NCBI GenBank assembly: GCA_021740905.1
Contig: JAIOYV010000018.1
Span: 1-64,000, forward strand
Direction of reading: 5' to 3'
Length of the DNA stretch: 64,000 nt
From: Bacteroidales bacterium
GTDB lineage: Bacteria; Bacteroidota; Bacteroidia; Bacteroidales; M50B96
Every line of letters begins with the position of its first letter. Position 1 is the first letter of the stretch. Of this stretch, positions 57,001 to 61,010 are shown piece after piece. The notes under the pieces are model-generated. The model worked only from the letters and a program-made list of their open reading frames with translations. It was not told the origin of the DNA and did not search any database. The position numbers and the translations under genes were made by a program.

Positions 57001-60000
57001 TAATCCCGATGGTTCAAAACTCTTTGTGAGCAATCAAAACAACGATGACCTTGTGGTGATCGACTTGATGACAAACACGGTCCTCTCTGCGATTGATGGT
57101 TATAGCACCGGTTACGATCTTGCAATATCCCCCGATGGGAATTATGTGTATTGGGTCGATTTGTATTATGTGAATAAGTTCGATGTCGATTCAAACGCCA
57201 TTGTTCAAACCAGTGCCAATTTGGGTGAATTGCGTGGCATAACCATTTCAGAAGATGGAGCAACCGTCTATGTATGTGCCTACACAAACGATAAAGTTGT
57301 GGGTCTCGAAACTACAGGATTGACTCAGGTTTCGCAATACACAGGAATCCTGAATCCCTGGGATGTGGCTTTATCCTTCGATGAATCACAATTGCTGGTT
57401 ACTGCGTCGAGCCTGAACAGGGTAGCTGTTTTTGATGTAGCTACGGCAGCAAGGCAATATTGCGACCTGGGCGCAAGCGATTTCGATTTCAGGGATATCG
57501 TTGTTCCTGAACGGATTTCATGGCTCGATTACAGTTTGTTTGATGCGACACTGGCTGCCGGTGGAGTAAATAATCTGCAATTTGATTTCAACACCCTTGA
57601 TATGCCCGTGGGTGTCTATTTTGCCGAATATGGAATTTACTCCAACGATCCGGTCAACCCTGAAGTGTACCTGCCAATTACCTTGAACGTAACTGGTCTT
57701 GCATCTCCTTATATTTCAGTTTCACCAGGAAGTCTGACTATTCCATACTTTGGCGATACCATTGAATTTGTGGTTTCCAATTCAGGAACCGGGATCCTTA
57801 ACTGGGCAGCTTCTGTCAATAGTCAGTGGATGCAAATCCTGGGTGATCATACCGGAGGAGAAGGGGATACTCTAACCCTTGCTTGTGCCTTGAACCCCGG
57901 CATCAACCGGTCAGGCTTGCTAGTATTTACCTCTGCCGATGCGGGCAATAGTCCGCAGATTATTACCATAAATCAGGAGGCTTATCTCGAACCGATCTTT
58001 ACTGCCGGTTCAACCGAAATCTGTTTCGATGGACAGGTTGTATTTAGCGAGGCATCAACGGGGATAATTTCCGGGTACTTGTGGAATTTTGGAACCGATG
58101 CTGTTCCTGCCACAGCTACTACAGCCGGGCCTCATACGGTAGGATATACTTCCACCGGTTTCAAAACAATCAGCCTAACTGTTTTCCACGCAACGGGGGC
58201 CAGCGAAATTCTAACCATGACCGATTATGTGGAAGTGAACCCCTTGCCGGTTATGACCCTGGGTAACGATCTGGAAATTTGTGACGATGAAACCACAACT
58301 CTCTATCCGGGTTATTACTATCAATATTTGTGGTCGGATAACTCGGCCAACCAGAGCCTGGTGGTTTCGGAAACGGGAACCTACTCTCTTACTGTTACTG
58401 AAATGAATGGCTGTTCCAGCACGGATGATGTGTATGTGCTGGTTCACAATTTACCCATGCCTAATCTGGGAAGTGATATCGAAATCTGCGATGGTCAAAC
58501 AAGCCTTTTATTTGCCGGTTTATTCGATAGCTATATATGGTCGAACGGGAGTACAAACCAGACAATTTTAGCCGGTGTTCAGGATACCTATTCGGTTACC
58601 GTAACGGATCAAAATGGATGTGATAACAACGACGATGTATTCGTGACAGTTCACACTTTGCCGATTGCGAATACCGGTGCAGATCAGACTATTTGCGAAG
58701 GGACTTGTGCAACGTTGACAGGAACAGGTGGGATCAACTATTCCTGGAGCAATGGCGGCACGGGTCAGACCAATGTGGTTTGTCCGGTTGTAAGTACACA
58801 ATATACCCTTACAGTGGAAGATGGTAACTCCTGCACCAATACAGATCAGGTGATGATTTCCGTTAATCCAATGCCTTATGTCTATTTGGGTCCTGACACA
58901 ATGATAAATCCCGGTGCATCCTTGTTATTGAATGCAGGTGCCGGATACATGCTGTATTTGTGGAATACCGGCGCAACAACTCAAACCATCATGGCCAGCA
59001 CTTCGGGTACTTACCTCGTGAATGTGCTTGATACAAATTCGTGTAACAATAGTGATGATATCAACATTATTGTCAGCAACGATACTACTTTGCCCATTCT
59101 TTCGGTTAGTCCGCTTATGGCAAATATTTCAGCCGCCGGTGGTTATTTTAATTTCAATATTGCCAATACCGGCTCCGGGCAACTTAATTGGCAGGCAATT
59201 GCTGCTGAACCCTGGATTCATATTAATAATCCGTCAGGTACCGGCTATAGCTACTTAATAGCAACAATTGACCAGAACCTGGGAGTTGCCAGAGTTGGAA
59301 CCATAACAATATACGCACCGCTGGCATTCAATTCACCACAAACTATCGTGATTACTCAAATAGCGGGTAATTATCCACCCTGGACAGTTGTGAACACAGG
59401 CATTAATCACAGCCTATTTATTCCTTCGTCTGTGGTTCCACAAATTAACAATAGCCCTGTTGCTATCGGCGATTTCGTTGGGATATTTTTTACCGATTCA
59501 CTTGGAGGGATTCATTGTGGTGGCTATGAAGCGTACACCGGTCAAAATATTCTTGTGACTGCCTGGTGCGATGATGATCAAACTTCCATTAAAGATGGAT
59601 TCTCCACAGGAGAAGCATTTTCCTGGAAAATCTGGCATGCTTCAAATGGACAGGAATACAATGCAGTGGCAACCTATATGGCTCCGCCGTTGATGCCAAA
59701 TGAAGGCTATTTTTATCCAAACGGAATGAGCGGTTTGCTTTCACTGGAATCCGTCAACGAGCAATTCCAGGTAATAAACCTTCCTGAGGGTTGGTCCTTC
59801 TTCTCAACCTACATTGATATGTTCGAGCCAAACATCGATAGCATGATGCAACCCATTGTTCAGGAAGTATTAATAGCAAAAGACGGGAATGGCATGGTTT
59901 ACTGGCCACTGTTTAGTTTGAATATGTTAGGAGATATAGATATTGGGGAGGGGTACCAGATTAAGATGAACTCAACACAAACCGTCACCGCTGTGGGGAT

Positions 60001-60916
60001 GATCGTTGTTCCCGAAATTACCGGGATAATTGTTCCTGCAGGTTGGAGCATGATAGGCTATCTGCGTACAACACCCGGTCCATTAGAAAGCATGCTAAGT
60101 TCGATCCAGTCCAATATTATCATCATGAAGGACGAAAATGGCTTGGTTTATTGGCCGATATGGGGCCTGAATTTAATTGGTACCATGCAACCTGGCGAAG
60201 GCTATCAAATAAAACTTGATGCCCAGTCTACCCTTTTATATCCGCCAAATACTATCCCTGTTTCTAAGATTGAGGTTCAACATGAGCTTCCGGTCTATTA
60301 CAACCAAACCTGCAATACCGGTAATAATATGACCCTCGGGATTCCTTTATTCGTATGGGCAAACCCACCTATTTATGGCGATGAAGTGGCTGTTTTTACT
60401 CATTCGGGATTGATGGTTGGTTCTGCCAAATTCAGGGGAGGCCACCTGGCCATTCCAATTTGGGGCGATGATGAACTCACTGCAACAATCGATGGAATAA
60501 GCGAAGGAGCTGATTTTACATTGCGGCACTGGAGTAATTTGTCGGGACAAGAATCGCAGATAGTTGTGGAATCCTGGATTGAAGGAGGTAATTCGTATGA
60601 ACGGAATAAAATATCAGTAGTAGGAAAACTGCAAATTCAGGAAGACCCAAATACGTATGCCTTATTTCAAAACATACCTAATCCTTTTAAAGAGGAAACC
60701 GAATTTGGGTTTTATCTACCTGTCGAAACAGAGGTGGAGCTTGCCATTTACAATTTGTTGGGCAAAAAGGTTGAGGTGGTTTTCACTGGAAATCTAAACA
60801 AGGGGAATCATAGAATTCTGTATAAACCTGATTTATTACGATCAGGTACATATTATTATTCATTGCAAACCTGTGAGTTCTTCGATACTAAGAAGATGGT
60901 GATTATTAGGAAGTAG
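39008..60916 (+). CDS. Giant (7302-residue) T9SS-secreted multidomain surface protein
   Basis: One open frame of 21.9 kb. Signal peptide 1-26, PKD domain about 83-178, toroid repeat domain about 182-518, carboxypeptidase-regulatory-like domain about 850-918, CARDB domain about 935-1048, an unidentified beta-rich part about 1155-1411, a propeller-like part about 1412-1830, and four more CARDB domains about 1841-2281. Next are three LamG-like domains (about 2343-2545, 3425-3631 and 4425-4638), a proprotein convertase P-like domain (about 2561-2698), a Gly-rich region (about 3958-4184), two copies of a 147-residue module (4754-4901, 5015-5161) and three YncE-like propellers (2908-3211, 5374-5661, 5876-6161). 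ASH-like (choice-of-anchor) spacers lie between. BACON (6232-6328, 6695-6788), PKD and four SprB-like repeats (about 6415-6695) follow, and the type A T9SS signal covers 7212-7302. No enzyme motif was recognised. An adhesin or surface scaffold is likely. Confidence 0.9.
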   Translation: MKKNFICCVLTLAALCFLSLNPVLSQSTKQTQNSVLSTAQNLLQEYNYTPPTQGMLGTATQTPEESWEEYYSQLNSTKSTTTTYPMTVKVMPTYYVWPNQSFILWGNVKWDGGFSGSGTYYWDFGDGTQSTPATISNVKYMSASHSYANYATYTATLHVTDNQGLTESQSVSIRVVLNERETRRKRAIEDGLRYLYLQQYADGHWYGNYSYAPAPEVAATGLALLSFEENGHQPWNSPDHDIYKEVVQKGFQYLWGEIERNTISNQTYGNPDGDGNGYGYHFSGSRSSYADPTALAAIVTSNSPNQVITNGPSWVQGQTYLQVVQNLVDEIAWSQSETGNGRGGWRYDITGANAGDADMSTTQWPVLGLLFAESWGITAPSFVRNELANFSSYAQNADGHYGYTGPGDGFYMSRQGSGAICLYYRGLGPGNSQYDNMINYYINHYTVDDGYSGKYGLYALYKGLWFYGLLNQNIGSHTWWNDYVDLLTSTQGTSGDWPGSWGSNALNTGFSILVLTPKIIVPNDILNVDITVINKDKFPKIAVTADITSYGLPLPSLTAQSFTLTENGNLQSVHVEYVDNQYILSYTTDEPNLFVGNRNVFVEVTTELYDEVQQQNVTVSNYGTSFYVLSTPPVINRTAATIALSNQINAPGVDFIIEAYIEDYYEPYLQSASIFYRPSNSGTGFVEVPMYQQSGSLWRGYIPGNASQTPGIDYYISATDGSNTSYKPTSSADVFPYQIPVENLLPVITHTPVLFGVQGLDVSITATATDNTTNLTAVNLHYRGMGQQYWEFTTMSLVSGSTYQGTIPGAYFLIEGCEYYISATDNFNLIGYSGFIDCPFQIVPNNLGNLKGTITNAQTGTPIPNVTVSLQTGGTLVQTVTSGEDGSYTFYGVQPGTYTAKAQKLGYITSTSGNLAVASSQETTYNFALNLNNTVDVALANIAKTTTLDPLDPLLLNINLINLGAQDAQNVKVAVYSEDITLAHPPMVQLGTIIIPSLEALQSHTAQSSWLPASDYVRITAEIDPDDIYSELDELNNIKSVEFAFTPPTITDVVALIDENPSPSIIGKFMSGIENNMNTFTATVTDPEGIATIKKVIFQFGNTITLEDTDGSDGWSVEVDMGIFPSNDIQLKVLAYDITNLASAKMIKTIDMYAPPPWLSKFQQTGPYYFEDGMFKNTLKLKNLQTGNSDMFNFSHTLYQGMKLIGSLQNEFDGGIEVEVGFPVDDSHAPYMKGGFKLAQEVLGREVGSADADITFVLASDYTLQNISYTFSEDVILFRDQYTSYVETGIPGLQVILGIGFEIFAGLTFEASSATNLTNYTVTFSPYIGGAIHGTVGLQILYGLARGEATVSPTLQINFDLVYNSNNGFGSDLNGEFEVRYNLMISFFWGLWKDDIISGTWGPWSLGNNKMNVVMVLDTTLAIPQVLPYPQVRTDSYGNLAVIWVTDKDTLKSEIDPELAFSYKTVTGNWSTPVDIESNDYFESCPDISFMHNDSVVAVWVRNSISKTQATGMSNITMYDILNAQDIYYAIYDTVNGWGTSAPVISDAAGSYYSDGVPSVDFNSASQGLVLWTRSSNNTNPFQAGAMDIYYSVWSGSSWSTPAILVNNANSNFEPIVRFNHAGTSALAVWKTDVDGLPQTPTDNELAYSMWNGTSWSAAQSFTSNALNEYDPVIAALSNGDFVCSWIEEEMDNTSQHRQCRVMANLYSAMGSQWGTPELVYTDSFTLEKPVLNIDTRNIAGLLWKGTNGTQTDLFFSAKDYANGSLWTTPGIMTDDAVSDWMSTATIDAFNNMHYIDFKFDLDENGSQTVAGPNIMNLMSASNNNPVTGTLDTGLTYLTYMLNPDLEITDEDIYLMPVTSIEEGDSLQLVVNYHNISAVPINGFTVDLYQNGALVLSLTDSLLGTTSDSLVWDFIVSAGLHHFEVFLDSANVVAEVDDTNNDAAFTLLVASDLMAENLNTSNPTPVQGEVIQLSANIRNLQGADANNIIARFFDGSTQIGSDIVIDSLLIGDTVSISANYTVAAGLRDLSAVVNPDSLITEVSLENNAANLQLDVRPDLAVYQSDISFNDVDSFVITTFTVYNIGGSYAANVPVQLWNGDPIAPTSLMITQLMVDTIFEQDNAVLTYNWMAPFGMTELFVVVDPANTIEEKSWQNNQFSIQYVRVEKPDLSISQIQLNPAEVQQYHPLEMAVSVSNTGNANAVSVQVRCYDGNPLLTGVEIANSSIAYINGGSSVTKTLSWDVDDATLGLHDIYVYVDPNDIIIELDETNNLSNSPITVVADTTSPVLASVPVDYYVSVESGSTLNQSLTLYNNGNSTLNYSIATELLPDSILTMNNPGNGAGKSAWFDGSGDYVTTADIDLAKFTLEAWIYLTPGFATTENCILSKWYYYNDNVREFLFALRSGNYMRLNYSSTGGNEFYLDSPTGLFEEYQWYHVAATIDSQMVRLYVNDQIVAETVWENVITSNGTGNVVIGRYNTSWDFHGQIDEVRIWDYARNQAEIASTMNSELSGNEPGLVAYWTMDNHFLDLTGNGANGTPYGNVYFKESEAPIGSANYEYTASGLPKTIGPNANAVTESSILVSDNYPVGDLNLMLDITHGSLLDMSIELISPTGTVLSLISTGSISGTELDSTILNDEALNYISTGSSPFASTYKLNSNLLSIFDNEPVEGTWTLRITDHINGDGGSLNFWKMMIRKAGPAWLQVSPLEGSIAAGANEVLNVDFISGNLTPGEYFANIMVNSNDPVTPEYIIPTSTTISGNPELMLAMDTLDFDTAFVGFSNTISLGIANVGNGLANITNVQFATLNFSANPTSFNIPVGETYYLDVLFHPDGTGFDEDVMTIVSNDQPRTAVVQGIGLQPPAMTVAPMAYSDSLSTGETSTHNMLISNSGEYRLDYHTQARVVANSSYNHIIYVANRNSNSVSAIDVLADSIIGTITVPYAPVRLTLNPDASILWMSYDNSAVVSFIQVSEFYNPLAAVQDIGVAGTQTSGVAISINNDGISHGYAYVGNPAMNTLDRINLTNAQVETFSATNVDPVDVLMAPNGIDLFVLSSSYLHVFNTYTEEFTQIATGYNTGYGLAISPDGKWLYTTDRYYVRRYNAETYQYINNINLLNYGREISLSPDGELLAVADLNNSYVRFLDNELNLLATVTNINHPTGLEISEDNMYCYVSERDDDEVNRILLNTFEIDTTWNIPVGDYPLGVALPRSIVAPWAYAEPDTNSVDSLQSFNGDMIFDASGLRNGNYEAELWISSNDPYQPKIIADLNLEVTEAPYIHVDPEALIFPDTILTGLTDTLTFMVYNEGYDTLIVTDIQNTNSVFSLDMSAFTLAPTDSHKVTVVFTPDTTAFEQDVITILNNDDTRQIPVEAHGLLAPILTLSATTIDQTLQVGGSATQTFNISNMGYSNLEFAVQMTDYSNNPNKSALFDGSGDYITIPDNDSLDVVGHEITVEAWVKCTSFSGDLRCVLGKIDWSVTTNWSYNMHITDVGALHFNFANTSGTQFPQYSTQHLSTNTWYHVAATYDGSFIRLYIDGTEVLSSAASGDFRQNTYPVRIGSWYTSDPNYFNGRIDEVRIWHTVRSQAEIQGTAQTRLIGNEPGLVGYWNFDGTNPWTDGAGFAANGTTSGNATTTLVDLELLPTWLAWSGKDAAGLLPGEMDTIIFDFNANNLIGGVYPANMRINSNDPQNQMVDVPITLTVHGQAIVSLSTDSLNFGTVYVGKSSVLEFDITNTGDDTLHVYNILGLPVYTMTPSNFYVLVGQTQTVSVQFTPQAAMNYNTVLSIVSDDPNAPSVNVFADGLMPPIIAVAPTTLSDTLSMGDQGNHTLLISNTGGSDLNFSFNSNQFGTGVDGPLTVGTGQTYYTDNVKSKVAWNNPSGQNTIWVSNVSGFGAGDEVLIITMQDNDTNLTQNLAGQFETRFVDAIDGNLLILDNDLQNTYNQSDTVKHQIIKIPQFTDVTVDGTMTCADWNGQTGGVLFFRANGTLTVNASGAISVVAKGYRGGAAVPRGFGVAYQGESILGQGTNTSGANLSGGGPGSPGYGGGYGISGEGSSGGVCYGTNTLERLYLGSGGGSGNAGTNDNCGSGGGFGGDGGGILVVKAANVVVDGIITASGGDGTNPPYTSCTCDDDNGGGGGGSGGSLMLSANSLVNNNLVRFSGGIGKEAYSENGAYGCGYQGTKYDGGLGRAVICSPVYYNNGTVDSTALEGILASQLPYFINFSPAQATVPLGSSQLVDVTIDASYLDAGLYNSDIEIMSNDIINPIYTIPLSLLVDSAIALVVDPSLNFDDTYVGSTSSLPFILKNTGTDTLEITDINSSEVAIFQVSDTALVIPQNGEDTVWVTFSPDTVLFYTETMSILSNDPTDPQKDVMLTGQGITDPDIYYSYMSSGSFTKPQNDSATFQLIVKNTGGSDMTYSLSSVDKLSSKPGMAAKFDGNGDYVEILDNPSLDLEGNSMSVEAWVNVYSLTSTSQCVIGKIDWSTTTDWSYNMHITSTGALHFNVANTNNETFPTYSGDIIQPNTWYHVVGTYDGAFVRLYVDGVEVGVRYAYGNIRQNSYPLHIGAWHSGGPNYFKGEIDELRIWDYALTSEEIQTRANTSLGGIDPGLAAYWNFNYDAWEDLTGNSLVGTPNGNAQVIASNAPLSIFDVVSFSSNGGILAPNQQDNLQVTFRTGNLAFGNYPADFIIESNDPVDSVVTFTNNFTVTPSDIYLAQTSVNVDVALADSISQTFNIANTGLSPLTGHIYLNIADSLANIINKDFDNGVWNDLFTDGGTGGTIGTSTSYYHSSLRSMRIYAADADRYITTSNLIVHDRLILDSWYRIITSEGGCDYRIYWQVNGGGFNLLFDTPDNTTMGWTNYYIDLSSYVSEGDVVQFRFFSNIYSTSTSNDQFDVYIDDIKIELSSVDECFAINQSTFTIPPLSNQDFTLSFNSLDLPVNTYSLGMTIISNDPDEDTLLVPVSMFVPSPEIYVNPDEFYITMYSGDTTSRGFNLGNTGYLSELHGEIVPVIPADISGIIDNFDDGVWNDFWTASGSGGSVGTTTSQYHSSPRSLRIYAADNDKYVTSDPITISHRLKISFWYRITTSEGGCDFKLYWQKNGGGYVELFNTADNTTYGWTYYENDLSSEVAEDDVVEFRMFSNIYSTGSSNDQQDTYIDDVRIALGNVLVLDERYFHIPAGVTDTNTVFVNAKDFAPGAYTFNIHFNSNDVVTPDFIMPIYLTINDAAAIWVSDDTLWFGQQFVGGQVPLTLTVYNNGSDTLEINNVQINGTFSYTGTYSGVVLPGNSLEYQVLFEPNAIQAEQGVISFTSNDPTNYVKYVVLIGEGISAPDIIVSPDPLEFSAQTQDNIIQSVTVSNLGGNNLEYEFYSRMKTDSAMWHYAYLVNHIAGTMSIVDLNAMSSSTLTGYNTNPYVIDMTRDGKYCWITNTAHSKISIYNLETGILKTITGVGTDRRGVAFSPNDSIAYVADMANNRIEVYNTNSLALIATFSTNIADPQWVDITPDGHFLYISDTGTDKVIVMNTEDYTEYATISGLVDPWGIELSPDGNWFAVRDGDYVQVGSTATNSFVGSFFVDNPRTPKWSPNSRLIYVGSNDDYKVHIFETDSFTMVKEFDLAYKPWSVEITEDEKYLVATCYDNDRLAVINLETDAINYLVVGDGPTTVTTFRTKQPIWIEDISLMQDTLIPLATDNVDITFNTTEISGGDYYAELVFETNDPASAKFNHDIIMHHNSGVPFLYAENTIDFEEVYIGYPETYQLVIKNTGTLNLSITSAVASPLEFTTPALNLVLEPDSSAIVPVICNPGLVGALNGTLTFTTNAGNTGITLLADAMDAPEVSLNPTSVLKNMVSDETSSSTVVFENSGGSNLEYSTRAGMHRDKYVIGNDAKDKILIWNSATNTLDSVSLPYSGPWRMKYSPDGNQLWITFEDAGRVIVLDAYSYSQLANIYVQGTRTSGVAFNPAGSIAYVGNWSQSRIEIIDAHSFVWDGSITGSVSYPKELVSNPDGSKLFVSNQNNDDLVVIDLMTNTVLSAIDGYSTGYDLAISPDGNYVYWVDLYYVNKFDVDSNAIVQTSANLGELRGITISEDGATVYVCAYTNDKVVGLETTGLTQVSQYTGILNPWDVALSFDESQLLVTASSLNRVAVFDVATAARQYCDLGASDFDFRDIVVPERISWLDYSLFDATLAAGGVNNLQFDFNTLDMPVGVYFAEYGIYSNDPVNPEVYLPITLNVTGLASPYISVSPGSLTIPYFGDTIEFVVSNSGTGILNWAASVNSQWMQILGDHTGGEGDTLTLACALNPGINRSGLLVFTSADAGNSPQIITINQEAYLEPIFTAGSTEICFDGQVVFSEASTGIISGYLWNFGTDAVPATATTAGPHTVGYTSTGFKTISLTVFHATGASEILTMTDYVEVNPLPVMTLGNDLEICDDETTTLYPGYYYQYLWSDNSANQSLVVSETGTYSLTVTEMNGCSSTDDVYVLVHNLPMPNLGSDIEICDGQTSLLFAGLFDSYIWSNGSTNQTILAGVQDTYSVTVTDQNGCDNNDDVFVTVHTLPIANTGADQTICEGTCATLTGTGGINYSWSNGGTGQTNVVCPVVSTQYTLTVEDGNSCTNTDQVMISVNPMPYVYLGPDTMINPGASLLLNAGAGYMLYLWNTGATTQTIMASTSGTYLVNVLDTNSCNNSDDINIIVSNDTTLPILSVSPLMANISAAGGYFNFNIANTGSGQLNWQAIAAEPWIHINNPSGTGYSYLIATIDQNLGVARVGTITIYAPLAFNSPQTIVITQIAGNYPPWTVVNTGINHSLFIPSSVVPQINNSPVAIGDFVGIFFTDSLGGIHCGGYEAYTGQNILVTAWCDDDQTSIKDGFSTGEAFSWKIWHASNGQEYNAVATYMAPPLMPNEGYFYPNGMSGLLSLESVNEQFQVINLPEGWSFFSTYIDMFEPNIDSMMQPIVQEVLIAKDGNGMVYWPLFSLNMLGDIDIGEGYQIKMNSTQTVTAVGMIVVPEITGIIVPAGWSMIGYLRTTPGPLESMLSSIQSNIIIMKDENGLVYWPIWGLNLIGTMQPGEGYQIKLDAQSTLLYPPNTIPVSKIEVQHELPVYYNQTCNTGNNMTLGIPLFVWANPPIYGDEVAVFTHSGLMVGSAKFRGGHLAIPIWGDDELTATIDGISEGADFTLRHWSNLSGQESQIVVESWIEGGNSYERNKISVVGKLQIQEDPNTYALFQNIPNPFKEETEFGFYLPVETEVELAIYNLLGKKVEVVFTGNLNKGNHRILYKPDLLRSGTYYYSLQTCEFFDTKKMVIIRK
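53267..54490 (+). repeat. Duplicated 147-residue module inside the giant gene
   Basis: Copies at about 53267-53710 and 54050-54490, offset 783 bp (261 residues). Both read FDxGVWNDxxT, RIYAADxD, SEGGCDxxxYWQ and FSNIYSTxxSNDQxDxYIDD. They resemble MAM/jelly-roll carbohydrate-binding modules. Each copy is followed by an ASH-like spacer. Confidence 0.8.
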
Positions 60917-60935
60917 TTCCCAGTTGGCGGTCTTC

Positions 60936-60985
60936 AGTCCGCAGTCCGCAAGTTCCATATTGGCGGCTGTGGACTGCCGACAGCC
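60936..60985 (+). repeat. 7-bp tandem AGTCCGC plus hairpin after the giant gene
   Basis: AGTCCGC occurs twice in tandem (60936-60949). GGCTGT/ACAGCC (60965-60985) forms a 6-bp stem. The hairpin is followed by TACTTGTTCTTT, so it may act as a weak terminator for the giant gene. Confidence 0.35.
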
Positions 60986-61010
60986 TACTTGTTCTTTAAA
61001 ATGTCAAGTT

